64,000 bases of DNA, taken from assembly GCA_012845835.1 (NCBI GenBank), contig JABAKD010000016.1, positions 16,645,625-16,709,624 of the forward strand, given 5' to 3'. This DNA is from Undaria pinnatifida (Eukaryota > Sar > Phaeophyceae > Laminariales > Alariaceae). Below, piece after piece: positions 23,301 through 35,300 of this stretch. Below the pieces are notes generated by a model. That model saw only the letters and a program-made list of their open reading frames with translations, was not told where the DNA came from and searched no databases. How positions within the stretch are numbered: the stretch's first letter is position 1; each line of letters starts with the position of its first letter. The translations under genes and the position numbers were made by a program.

Positions 23301-26300
23301 AACCACTAGAAAGCTTTTTTTTTGTTTTTCAGGACCGGCATATGTATCCTTTTTTCGTTCGTACGAGCTGGTTCCAGCAACGATCAAAACTTTTCGGTGT
23401 CCAGTTTTTGCACCTCGGGTGGTGAGAATTGACGAAATTTGCCGCGGTTGTGAGTCATGACACGAGGTGAAGCGACTCCATGATGGGCTTATTTTTGCTC
23501 GGGATACATTTCACCATTTTTCGGGATTTTTCGGCGACCGTGCCTGACGCACGCAATTTATATTTTTTCCATTTTTTTTCCTAAAAAGTCCGTTCACTCG
23601 TCAGACAGATGGATAAGCGATTCCCAATTGATCTAGATCGTATTTCACGGAAATATGTACGGTCTAGCTCGTGTTACCGGGTGGGAGCCGTACGATCTGT
23701 ATAGTCTATCTACTACTGCTGTATGATAGTACATGTTTCCTGGGTTGGATCTGTGTTGTCTATTATACAGATATTATAAGATAGGGCAATGGATTCGAAA
23801 CCCTCCATGATTTCACGCGCAGGTTCGTGTCCTGCCGTCGACGCCATGTGTTAAAAGATACCCGTGGGAGGGCCCAGATAACAGACACAGGCCACCCCCT
23901 TGCAGGTCTCTATAAAATAGGCAGGTTCCACGTTGGTTACTCACTTGTGTTCGAGAAGCTCTTCTATTAATTTTTATTAATCCCGCTAGCCGCGGATAGA
24001 AGTGGACGATTATGCACGGATGCAATGTCACCGCCCCCTTGTTCCTATATGCACGCGCCTTCAATGACATGGGGAACTCTTCTTATATACCGTATCCGCA
24101 ACGTAGATGCTACGCCTTCCTAGGCTCCCACGGCAATACTATACCACAGATCCTGCACAACATGTCATAGCGGCAGATACAAGATCTATTGTAGATGATC
24201 TATATGGTCTATATGATCTACACGATCTGTATTATTTACAGTAGATCGTGATCTGTGCGAAGTGTGTGAAAGTCCATCAAGGATCCGATCTGTAATGTTG
24301 TGAAGCACAACCCTGCCAGCTTTCGCTTCCCAAATCTCAAAAACCGACAAAAATGGAGAATGATTCCCGTGAAAAGTAATTACTTGTAGTTCCCTGTAGG
24401 TGTCCAAAGAGCCTAGTACACCGTTCGAGTATTTTGGCAGGCGTTTTGTTGTGGCATTGCCTCGCGACTGCTGTAGACCACGTGTCACGAACGTCTTCCT
24501 CTGTCTTGTTGACGCGATTATTTTGACAGGTTTCGTGTCGAAGGACTCGACCTCTTGCCCGAGTAAACTACGTATTAAGATGGTGTTCGGCAATTGGTGT
24601 TCGGTGCTGTCAATTCCGCTGTAGTACGTGCCTCGTATGGACGTATTTAGAATACGCAATGCATCTAGAAGACGCAAAGCACTTTGATGGCGTGGGGGGA
24701 ACATCCGATGTCCCATTTATAGCAGTAGAGGGGATATTCTCGGGTTTCGTAATGGTATGTAGGCATGCATGCGAGACCTGCGGACATCATCACAAACTAT
24801 AACTCTAGAACTCTTCGTCTTTGTGTTTCTTTGATATGAGTCCACCTACATGTCTGAACGGGTGTTCAGCAATGCTGGCCCCGGCTCCTCCTAAGTTGAA
24901 CGGTGCACCGGTGTGCAGCAATGCTGGTCCCGGGCTTCTGCCCTGTTAGGCGAATAGTAAAATAATACTCCAGTAGTATGTGGAGGTGTGAGTAACCGCT
25001 TTGCGTGCCCCATAGCACACGTGCTTGCAATCGGCCGTGCCGTCGCGGGTTTTGATCAAAATTGAAAGCAATAGGAGGGGTTCGGACAAAACATATTATA
25101 CGAGCAATCTATTACCGTAATTATTTACACTTGTGCGAGTTTCAAATTTTGACCGCGCAACAAAATGACCTCTTTCGAGTTGCGTCGCTGTCATGGTACC
25201 AAAAAGAAAGAAACTAGGACCTGCGATTTTTTGTACGACCAATCAAAGCAAACCCAAGAGGAAAAAATAATCACAGCAGCGGAGCCATGGACAGCAGCAG
25301 AACGCACCCACTGTTGCGGCTGCTATATACGCGCACATATTGCAGTGTTGCACATGCGGCGGAGCCTATCGTCAAATGAGCGTGGACGAACACTCAGCTC
25401 CGGGCGAGCATTGCTCAAACACCCGATCCAGAGGTGCGTATCCACTTGACTAAGTAACTCATGAGAGACGTGCTTGTACTTGAGCACGTAGGGACAGAGT
25501 CCCGCCGTCATAGCCAGTTGACCAAGTGATTGCTGTGTGCGAGATCCACAGCAGCTCCATCCATCCGATATACGCCCCAAATTTCCATATGCCCGTCACC
25601 TACGTAGGAAACCTGGGTATTTGCCCAGCTTTTTTTTTTTTTTTTTTTTTTTGCACACCTCTACTTTCCAGCTTCTGGACAAGCCGTGGTCACAGGTGTC
25701 GTCCCCTTTTCCCCCCCCGGTTCTTGCCTTCAAGTTTTATCGCGCATAGGGTTCAGCAATCCCACTGCTCGTCGATTTTTCATCGAGTGTTGCTAACTCA
25801 CGCTCTCGCGCTTTCCGCAAGTCAATTTGTGCACAAGAAAAAGTCCCAACGAATTTATACGAGTATGCACTCGGCGGGGCTCGAACTCACGAAACTGACC
25901 TACACCAGGCTCGAGGATAACCTGATACGCCACCGGGGCGGATATCCCCTGGTGACCACATGTCGCACATGTGGGAGCCACCCGAACTGTGTTTGTAAAC
26001 CTCTATCGGGCTCGCTTCATTGAGCGGGCGGCGTCAGCCGCAAAATCCTTGAAGAATTGCAAATCACGTCTCGAGCGGGCTCTCGGGCTTCTCATCTTAA
26101 CGGACAAATTAGTTTGAGCGCAAGAAACCGGGACATGCTGCCCCGGTCTAGATTTTTTTTGTTGGGTATACGGTGTGTTCGACGCATGCTACGATTGAGG
26201 TGTCAATATTTGTAGCACTTTTCGTCTGACGCGTTCTCTGAATGATGGGCCTGCTTAACCCCTTTACAACTGGAAACCCGTTTTTGGGGATGAAATTACT

Positions 26301-29300
26301 TGGATTTAGTATAGGGAGGGGTTCGGGGGCCCGAAGGGGGTTAACCCTCCTCAACCCATACAAGTAATCGCCGGGATTTCGTTCATGTTTTGTGCCATCC
26401 TTTTCGTTGTATACCTAGGTCATGGGATTTTTTCATCGGGTCCGCCAACACTTTTTATGTTATACAGCAGTACCCCGAATCGTTTTTTCGGGTGGCGTAT
26501 TTGAAATAGTTTTTTTTTACCATTTGAGGAGTCTCAGAAAAACAATGGTTGGTACCCCTTTACCGTCTACCGCTGTAGCATGCGTCATTCCTCACTGCAC
26601 TATGAAACCCCTGGCATGCCTGCTCTGGAGTTGTGCCCCGGCTGGGCGAGAACCGGGTACCCGGTGCCGGGTACCGGGTACCCGGCCCGGCCGGGACCGG
26701 AACCGGACCGGTCCAAGTCTGCGACCCGCGGGTATCTGTGCCCCGGGTACCCGGGTACCCGTTTCTACGATATACGGATCCACTGAAAACTTGCTGCACA
26801 CAGCACACCGAGATACCCAACACACAACACACACACGATACTCTTACCAGCCGCTGGCGGCCCTCCTATACCACAGCGGGAAGGGTGTCCCAGCTTGTCA
26901 CCGTGCGCGGGGCCATCTCGTCAGGCGTCCTGGCCAACTATTAATACGAAAAAGTGCCTACTTGTTGATGTTTTGTTGTTATTTGCTCGTGGTCTCCGGA
27001 GTGCGGTCGATTCTTGTGTCGTCGTCTCTTAGGTAGGCTGCATTGATTGCCTGAGTTATTGACCGAGGTTCGGTGTTTGAATTGTTCCAACACGAAACAC
27101 TTGCCCAATGTCTGGCAGAGTAGCTGGCATAATTTGCATGTTTTCATTTCTTGGCTTCTTGGTTGTCAATTCAGAACCCAGAACATAATTCAGAAGTCCC
27201 TCGATCTTGCTGGTATCGGAGAAACGGAGGGGTGGCGGAAATAGATCGAACACAATGGTTTCCCCGTGCGGGCTTGATAGTTGATATTGGATAGGAGAGA
27301 GGGAGGAGCGAGGTCTGTTCATCTGTTTCGATAGGTATGGTGTGGGCGTGTGGGCCAATGTTTCCCCAGCATCAATATACATTATATTCTCCTCTGCTGT
27401 CTGTCGGTGACGGGATTTGTCGCATGAAATTCGAGCAATCGTACTCGGACTAGGATTTTGCTGCTGACGAGCGCAATAGGCAACAAGGGGATGACAGCAG
27501 TATCACAGGTCAGTATCATTTATCACGTATCAACGAAAACAAAACCCGCTCTAACCTACGTTCTTTTCACTTTGCCACAAAGTAGAGATATCCAACCCCC
27601 TTGCCTTCTGTTATTTGTCAAGATTCATCGTACAGTAAGAGACCAAGTCGAGTCTTCTTCTCCCACCTACCTCCTTACCACGTCGTTTGAGTACCTTTCC
27701 GCTTCCAGGCCGGTAAAGCAAGCGGGGGGGGGGGGTTAAATACGGTATGATACCCCGGGTACCCGGTACCCGGTTCCTCCGACCCGCCGGGTACCCGGGC
27801 CGGGCCAGTCTGAATCCCTCAAAACCGGGCCGGGTACCCGGTCCAGAATTCCGAGGCCGGGGCACAACTCTAGCTTGCTCCCAAAACTTCTTACCTTACG
27901 TTAGCTGGAAACTGGAATTTCAGGCTGATAATCTGGTGGCGCTCGATTTATGAAAGAGCCGTTAGTGTCATGTTCAGTGATTGTTCGTGTTATCGCTCGT
28001 TTTGAGACCCATGCATAGCGAGCTATTGTAGAAGCCTACAAGTAAGTCCGGTACTGCTGTCAACCTTCTGGGAAGGCACAGCGTGCAACAACAACAGCAG
28101 CAGTATTTTTAGTACAATTGTGCTGGTGGTGCTGGGCGTGGGGTGACTGACATTATTGGGATTTTTAAAATCATGGAACCAACCCTAAAACCTTAACCCT
28201 AACCCATACTAAATACCGGTCGTATTGCTCCTTAATGACGTCATAATGACGTCATAGTGACGTACGTCACGGGGGTGAAATTGTTGAAAAAAACAATAAT
28301 GTGCAAAATGTTCATCACAATGTGTCACTGCTGTGGGCGTGTCGCGTGTTACACTCTGGGACACATCCTCTAGCCCAATATCCCGGGCCGCTTCGTGTGG
28401 TCGATGCTGCATGATTAACCAACTATGTCAGGAGACGGACGGTCAGTCAAGGCACGACGTCAAGGCATGACGTCCAGCGGTCAAGGATGTGAAATCGATC
28501 CTTCCGGACTAAACCCTGCTGGTAGTCTGGCGTCAGTCAAGGCAAATTATCGCAAAATTGCCGTCCGTCAAGGGGTTTAAGTCAAAATGCCGTTTCCTGA
28601 CATCTTTTATGTTGATCTCAACACGTTCGTTTCTGCTCTGAAGACTCGAAAGGGGTTTCGATCGTTTTAGCACCCATATTCGTGCAGACCAAAAAGCGAC
28701 GAGCGCGATCTAGTCTAGCGTCTCTTGCTAGGAAAAGCTTGAGGCAATCCGAGTACTGTCGTGGCTCACGCTTGCCTCGCACAACTCCCTGCGTTGCCGT
28801 CCGAGCGCATGTCCCACTACGCCAGCAGCTCGGATTGCTTCTTGCGGCTGATGCTGTAATCGGGTCCCATTCGTGCAAACCAAAAAAGCGACGAGCGCGA
28901 TCTAGTCAAACGTCTTTTGCTAGGAAAAATCTTGAGGCAATCCGAGTACCGTCATGGCTCACGTTTGCCTCGCGCAGCTTCCTGCGTTGCAGTCCGAACG
29001 CATGTCCTACTACACCAGCAGCTCGGATTGCTTCGTGCGGCTGATGCTGTAGTCGGTAGTCGGCAGTTTTTGTCGGCGATTTTTTGCTTCTAAATTCCGA
29101 AAACACTGCAACAGGCAACATAATGTAGTGTTTCAACAGTATCATGCATCAGCAGGACGATAGCGGGGAAACACGTGTGCGAAGCACAGTACGTTATATC
29201 CGTACATGAGTCATGCACATGAACACAAGTACGTACGTACCTGGTATGTACAATATCGCATGCGCTCGCACGTGCCTCGCGCATGCGCGTTAGAGCAAGT

Positions 29301-32300
29301 GATTCCGCTGCAGGGCTGGGGGTTTTGGGCTATGCGGTCATAGCTCATACGAGGGCGGGGGCGGGGAGTAAAGAGTAGAACGAAACCAGCCAGCAACAAT
29401 CCAACAGCGAAACAAACACGAAGGATAACAAGCGAGCAAGAACACCGCGCTCGAGGAGGTTGGCCCTGGCCTGCATGCACACATACACGCACATGGCGCC
29501 GGTTCGTTGGCCGGAAGCCGTCGCGGTAGGTGAAACAGAGCAGTGTCGTACTGGTACACGACAGTAAGGCTTGCTCTGGTAGACCGGTAAGATTCTGGGA
29601 CGCCGGTAAGACTTTTCGTACTTGTATTCATAGTTGTGAATGCGCTTGTATGGTATTGATATGCCGGTGTTCGTGCATTTTTGTAGTTGTGAATGCGCTT
29701 GTATGGTACTGTTAAGGTATATATGTTGTAGATTTGCAGGTTCTGTCCGCTGCACGCAGCCGTGTTGTAACTTTGTGTTAATGTTCTATTAACAGCAGCA
29801 CCAGCTTTGCCTTTAGTCTGCCAGGTACGTAGATACCGATGGTGTGTTCGCTTACGTTTTGGTTACCAAACGCTTGCATTCTGACCCTTCCGGACTTCAT
29901 GGGAAAAACGTCCCAAAATTTGACGGTTACAGCGCCGGCCACACGAATCGGCACGGGCTGCTCGGGGTAGGAGGGGAGGGGGGGGGGGGGGAGGGGGGGG
30001 GCGTACTCATTTGTTGCTTGCCTCAGTCATTTCGCCATTGACCACGCATCCCTTTCGAGACGGAGCACCGCTCCTACTCCTGATGGAGACGTCTCCAACA
30101 GTTGGGGGCTCATTACGCTTCTTCCATATATCACATAGAAGGTAGGGGGGGGGTGTACTCATGTAGTCGTATCACCGTAGACCATCGCATCCCTACTGTG
30201 CCGGGACGGGGGGAGAAGGGGGCGTATTCTTATGTTGCTTGCCTTGGTCATTTGACCATTGACCACGCATGCCTTTCGAGACGGAGCACCGCTCCTACTC
30301 CTATAGTAGAGACGTCTCCAACATTTGGGCGCTCGTTACGCTTTTTCCATATATATATATTACTTAGAAACTGTTTGCTCTGGGGTAGGGGATGGTTTTG
30401 ACTGCAATGATCTCAGAGCAAGCAGCAGTATCCGTTTTACCAATAAGATGGGAAACCCGGGGGTGTATCCCGGATGCCCCCTGGTGACCACAGACCTACG
30501 CGACACGCAAGCAACATATCGATGCTTGCGTTGCTTCACACTCTTCCTGTGATAGACTTTTGATGACATCGCGCTCGTCGTTTCTTCGTTCGCGTTCAAC
30601 GAGTACCTGCCCCCCCGAGATTCACAGGAAAAAAAATGGTTGGAAAATACATGATTACAGCATCAGCCACGCGAAGCGCAGCGGTCCGGAATTATTGGGT
30701 ATGTGTCGGAAGTGCAACGTAAGGATGAGCATTACGTATACACGCGCGCCATGCTGATGCTTGCACGTACTGCACGCTTTCCCTATTTATAGCAGGTTGA
30801 GGTTGAACGGACCAAACCTCAACATTTCAGGTCTCTACCTGGTTAGCCGCAGATTACTGCAGAAACACATACCTGGCGCTATCATTTGCTGGTTCATGTT
30901 GATAAAAAGTAGTACTCGGGGGGGGGGGGGGGGGGGCTGATTGCCTCTCTGTCTGTCTGTCTTTGTCTGCCTGCCCCTGTCTTTATGTGTCTCTGTCTGT
31001 CTGTCTGTCTGTCTGTGCCTCTGTCTCTTGTCAGTCTGTCTTTGTAAACCTGTCTTCGCCTTCGCCAAAACTTTGTAGCCGTTGTCCGGTTAACTTTTGT
31101 CCAAAAGGTTGGCGGTTGTTGTTCTCACAGGCTCTGTCACGGCGGCGGGCCTCAACCGTCGTTCTTCATCGTCAAATATGTATCGTATCGAGCAGTACCA
31201 GTTTAACCTTACAAAGACCAAGAGACTGCCAGATCTCGTTAAAATTGTTGTGTAGCTGGTGGCGCTTCAGTCGGTGGTTTATTTTCTTGTATTATAGTCT
31301 AACGGTGCACATGTACTGAATTAAGGTTTACTAGGTACCTGGTGGTTTATTTACTTGTATGATAGAGTCTAACAGAGTACGTGTACTGATTTAAGGTATA
31401 CCAGGTACCTGGTACCTAGTAGACTGTACGGTGGTTCCAGTGTAGCCCGCACTAGCAGCAGTCCCAGCCGACACAACATCAGTAGCAATGGCACCACCAG
31501 CAGCGCTTCTAGCACCAGCACCACCAGCAAATATGTCACGCTTGTATCACTATTAATAGCGCCGTGCCTTCCCGCGTGGCTCTGACAACTTGGCATCGTG
31601 TATGTTACTGCGAACATGTCTCGGACCCGATTGCGTTTTGTGTAGCTTGCGGCTCGGTACCGGTACTGTTATGCAGTTCTCATTTGTTTTGCCTTCCGGC
31701 TATAATGCGCGGCATAAAAGAAGTAACCGCACAGGGAAATGCGGATGTACCTGAGTATTGATCTATGACGACATAGCTGTAACATAATCGCTCTGCAGGT
31801 AAATAACCTGACGTGCAATTTCGAACAGTATCAATATAGAAGTAGCTCTCCAGCTCTCCAGGCCAACTTTTCCCCAGGCGTGCTCGACGAAACCGTTCAT
31901 ACACTGATTGGCGCTACATAGCCCCCAGACTCCGCGGGTCCCAGGATTGAAGTGCCCTGAGGAGCGTGTGGCGTCTTTTTTTGTTATTTATCGTGCAGAA
32001 ATACTTGTAGAGTGATGAATAAGGCAAGCCAGTCTCACACTTGCAGTAAGCCGTGTGCATTCAACAAAACACAAAAACGAAGTCCCGCCACAACGCCACC
32101 AAAACCACAACGTCCCGGCAGCCGCGGCCAGCTCGACATGGATCGCGACGAAACAGGTCTAATAGCTTAGCGTACACTCGTCCGCCCCTGTAGACCTCGA
32201 GTTGGTGAACATCGGCCATGTCCAGCTTTCCCCATCAGCGATCCAGCCACCGACGGACAGCGGTACAAAGCGCACAGACAGGCGTACAGACTAGTTGAAT

Positions 32301-35300
32301 GATGGAAACGCGCCTCCCGCTATGAAGAGACGGCCGCGGTCGCTTTCGCCCCCTCGTTCTTGCCTCATTGTAAGTAACAGGTCAATAATTTAGTGGGTGG
32401 TGGGGGGTGTGTACCTTTGTAATAGCTGTAAAAAAATACCCTGGTATGCAAAGTAGTACAACCCGGTTTTTATTATTTTTACGAAATCAAAGGATATGTT
32501 CTGTATGGGTTTGTGGATTCCGGGTGAGGTGTAGGAGTCTTAAAGAACGTTCAGAAGTTTCGGGTACGGGTATGGAAGTGTTACAGAACTCACAGAATTT
32601 TCGGGTATTGTCTTACAGAACTCGCAGAAGTTGCGGGCGGGTACAAAACATGCTGTACCCGTACCCCTGGTATTGTGGCACGGGTCATACAGAACTCACA
32701 GAAGTTCCGGGTACGGGTATGAAAGTCTTACAGAACGTCCAGAACTTCCGGGTATTGTGTCACGGGCGTGAATAACTTACACAAGTTCCGGGCAGGTATG
32801 AAAATGCTGTACCCGTACCCCGGGTATTTGTGGCACTGGCGTACAGAACTTACAGAAGTTCCGGGTATGGGTATGAATGTCCTATAGAACATACAGAAGT
32901 TCCGGGTACGGGTAATACCCAGGTAAATACATGGCCTCGGGGGCGGAGTATTTGAAGCGGAGGATTCCGTCGAACTTGCATACCATGTTCTCACTGGGCA
33001 AACGTCCCCGAGGCAATCCGTCGTGGCTTTGAGGGCTATCGACAACCACCACCGAGGCGATAAATCGTAAAGCTCAACGAGTGCCGACCGGGGCAACAGC
33101 CGCGCTCATGTCTACTGTTCTGTAACAGATCATACCATGGCGTACCCCGGTTTGGCGCCTCGAAAAAATAATGGCCGTCGCAACTCGGTCGCAAGCCCAA
33201 TTTTGCCATCAGCTCAACAAGCCAAGTGCCACGACAAAGAAGCGAAGCAACCGAAAACGCAGAGGATAGTTCCAGACTTCGATGATAGCGAGATGTGCAT
33301 TATTCCGATCGGTAAAAAAAAAAATGACAGTACGCAATCTGTGGTTTCCTGATATGAGGCAAGTTCGTATGTTTCCACCATCTTCGAATCGAATTCAATT
33401 CGATTCATAACAAAAAAACATTTTCGATTCAAAAGTGTCTATCGTTGATACGTGCCCTTGGAATCGAAAGGAACATTGAACGACAGTTGCTATTATTGTA
33501 TGATACGTACTGCTGTTCGGTGTTTGGGTTGTGTGAATGACGAGATAAGACATCGCAATGCATAATACACTCTTTGGATTTAACCTGAATGAATACATGG
33601 CTCTCCGGATATTGTAACAAAGGCATACCCGTACCCCGGGTATTGTGCCACAGTCTTACAGAAGTCACAAAAGTTCCGGGTAAGGGTAAGGGGAACTTCC
33701 AGAACTTCCAGAAGTTCCGGGTACGGGTACGGAAGTCTTAAAACTTCAAGAAGTTCCGGGTATTGTGACACAGGCGTACAGAACTCACAGAAGTTCCGAG
33801 CGGGTATAAAACATGCGGTACCCGTACCCCGGATATTGTGGCCACGGACGTACAGAACATCCAGAAGTTCCGGGTACGGGTATGAATGTCGTACATAACT
33901 TACAAAAGTTCCGGGTACGGGTATAAAGGTCCTACATAGCTTACAAAAGTTCCGGGTACGGGTATGAAGGTCCTACAGAACTTATAGAAGTTATTTGTAG
34001 GGTAGTACTCGGGGTAAATACCCCGGGTATGGTTTGTAGGTACCCTACAGAACACAACCTTTACATTTTTACACATCGATTACATATGTGTGCACTGCTG
34101 TTAGGTCAGCCGATTGCAGCTGATTGGTTGGTTGCGGTTAGCTGGTATTCAGGCTTGCAGGGTGCGTGATACACCGGCTGCGCGTGAATTTATATTCATA
34201 ATTTGTTCCGGTGTGTTTAATATTTTGATAAATAACGTAATTATACCTGGGTAAGTGATTATTTTTCGTTTATCATCTCGGTGTTTTTTTCGTTTGTTGT
34301 CGGTTCCGTCGTTTCTTTTTGGGTCGTTATCGGTTCTGTTAAGTTTTTTTTCATGCGTCGGTGGTTAATTTACATGTTTCGTGCGTTTCGGGTACTCCCT
34401 GTTAGGCCATCATCTTAAAATCGCGGTCTGTCGTCGGTAGTTACTTACATGTTTCGTGCAATCGATATCATCTCTAACTGGTATTTTGCGGTCGGTAGGT
34501 CTACAAGGGGGTGAACCGAGAGACAAAGGAGCCCGTGGCGATCAAGGTAATGACCAAGGCTCGCCTCGGGGAGAGAGCGCTCCAGATGCTCGCCGGGGAG
34601 ATCAGCATCCTGCAGACGCTCGAGCACCGTGAGTTGAGCCCAGCGGAGGCATTTTTGTTAGTCTGTTGATCCTGTTCGTATCCTCGTCTCTGTTCATACG
34701 CTGGTCTATGTTCCTGACTTCGTCTCTTTTCTCTGCTAGTAGCGAGCGACCCTCGAACGCTGTGAGTCGTTGGTTCTGCCCCCCCCCCCCCCCTCTTCCT
34801 CTATGTGGTGTGCTCTTCAGGGCAGCATCTTCAATCCCTCCTCCCCTCCCTCCTTCTCTTGCTTCCTTCCTCCACCGTTAATCCAGCATTCATCATTACT
34901 CAATTAGTCATCCATCGTTCGTCACTGCTCGTTGATCACCCATCGTTCGTCACTGCTCGTCGATCACCCATCGTTCGTCACTACTCTCCTCCGTCTTTTC
35001 AGCGAATGTGGTGTGCCTGCGGGACAGCCACACCACCGAACGTCGCATCCTAATCGTGCTTGAGTTCTGCGGCGGCGGCGACCTTGGCCAGTACATCCAG
35101 GCGCGAGGACCCTCCCCGGAGGCTACGGCGCGGCACTTCATGCTGCAGCTCGCTGCCGGGCTGGCGTTCCTTTGCTCTCGGCGGCTGATCCACAGGGATA
35201 TCAAGCCGCAGAATCTTCTCCTTAGCGAGAGGTCCTCGCGCGCGTCTCTTAAGGTGCGGTGGGATAGCGGGAGGGTAGGTGGGCTCGATTAGTGAACGGG

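Larger units (their letters stand above)
20443..34498. other. 14-kb first intron of ATG1
   Basis: It starts GTGAGC and ends GGTAG. It contains SINEs (22168, 25628), TTAA elements (23034, 26255), an LTR fossil (23770-24070), inverted GGGTACCC repeats (26630, 27742), a 190-bp tandem duplication (28678), LINE pieces (30001, 30223), TCTG repeats (30940) and two minisatellite clusters (32545-34020). No nested gene was recognised. A 176-codon minus frame at 24716-24186 is unexplained. Confidence 0.85.

Noticed and set aside
23770-23848. Functional tRNA-Ser gene
   Set aside because: The 5' acceptor strand and a proper D-arm are missing and CCA is present in the DNA, so it is a primer-derived remnant.
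32540-34025. CRISPR-like array
   Set aside because: Units are contiguous and variable, without unique spacers, and the setting is an intron of a eukaryotic gene.
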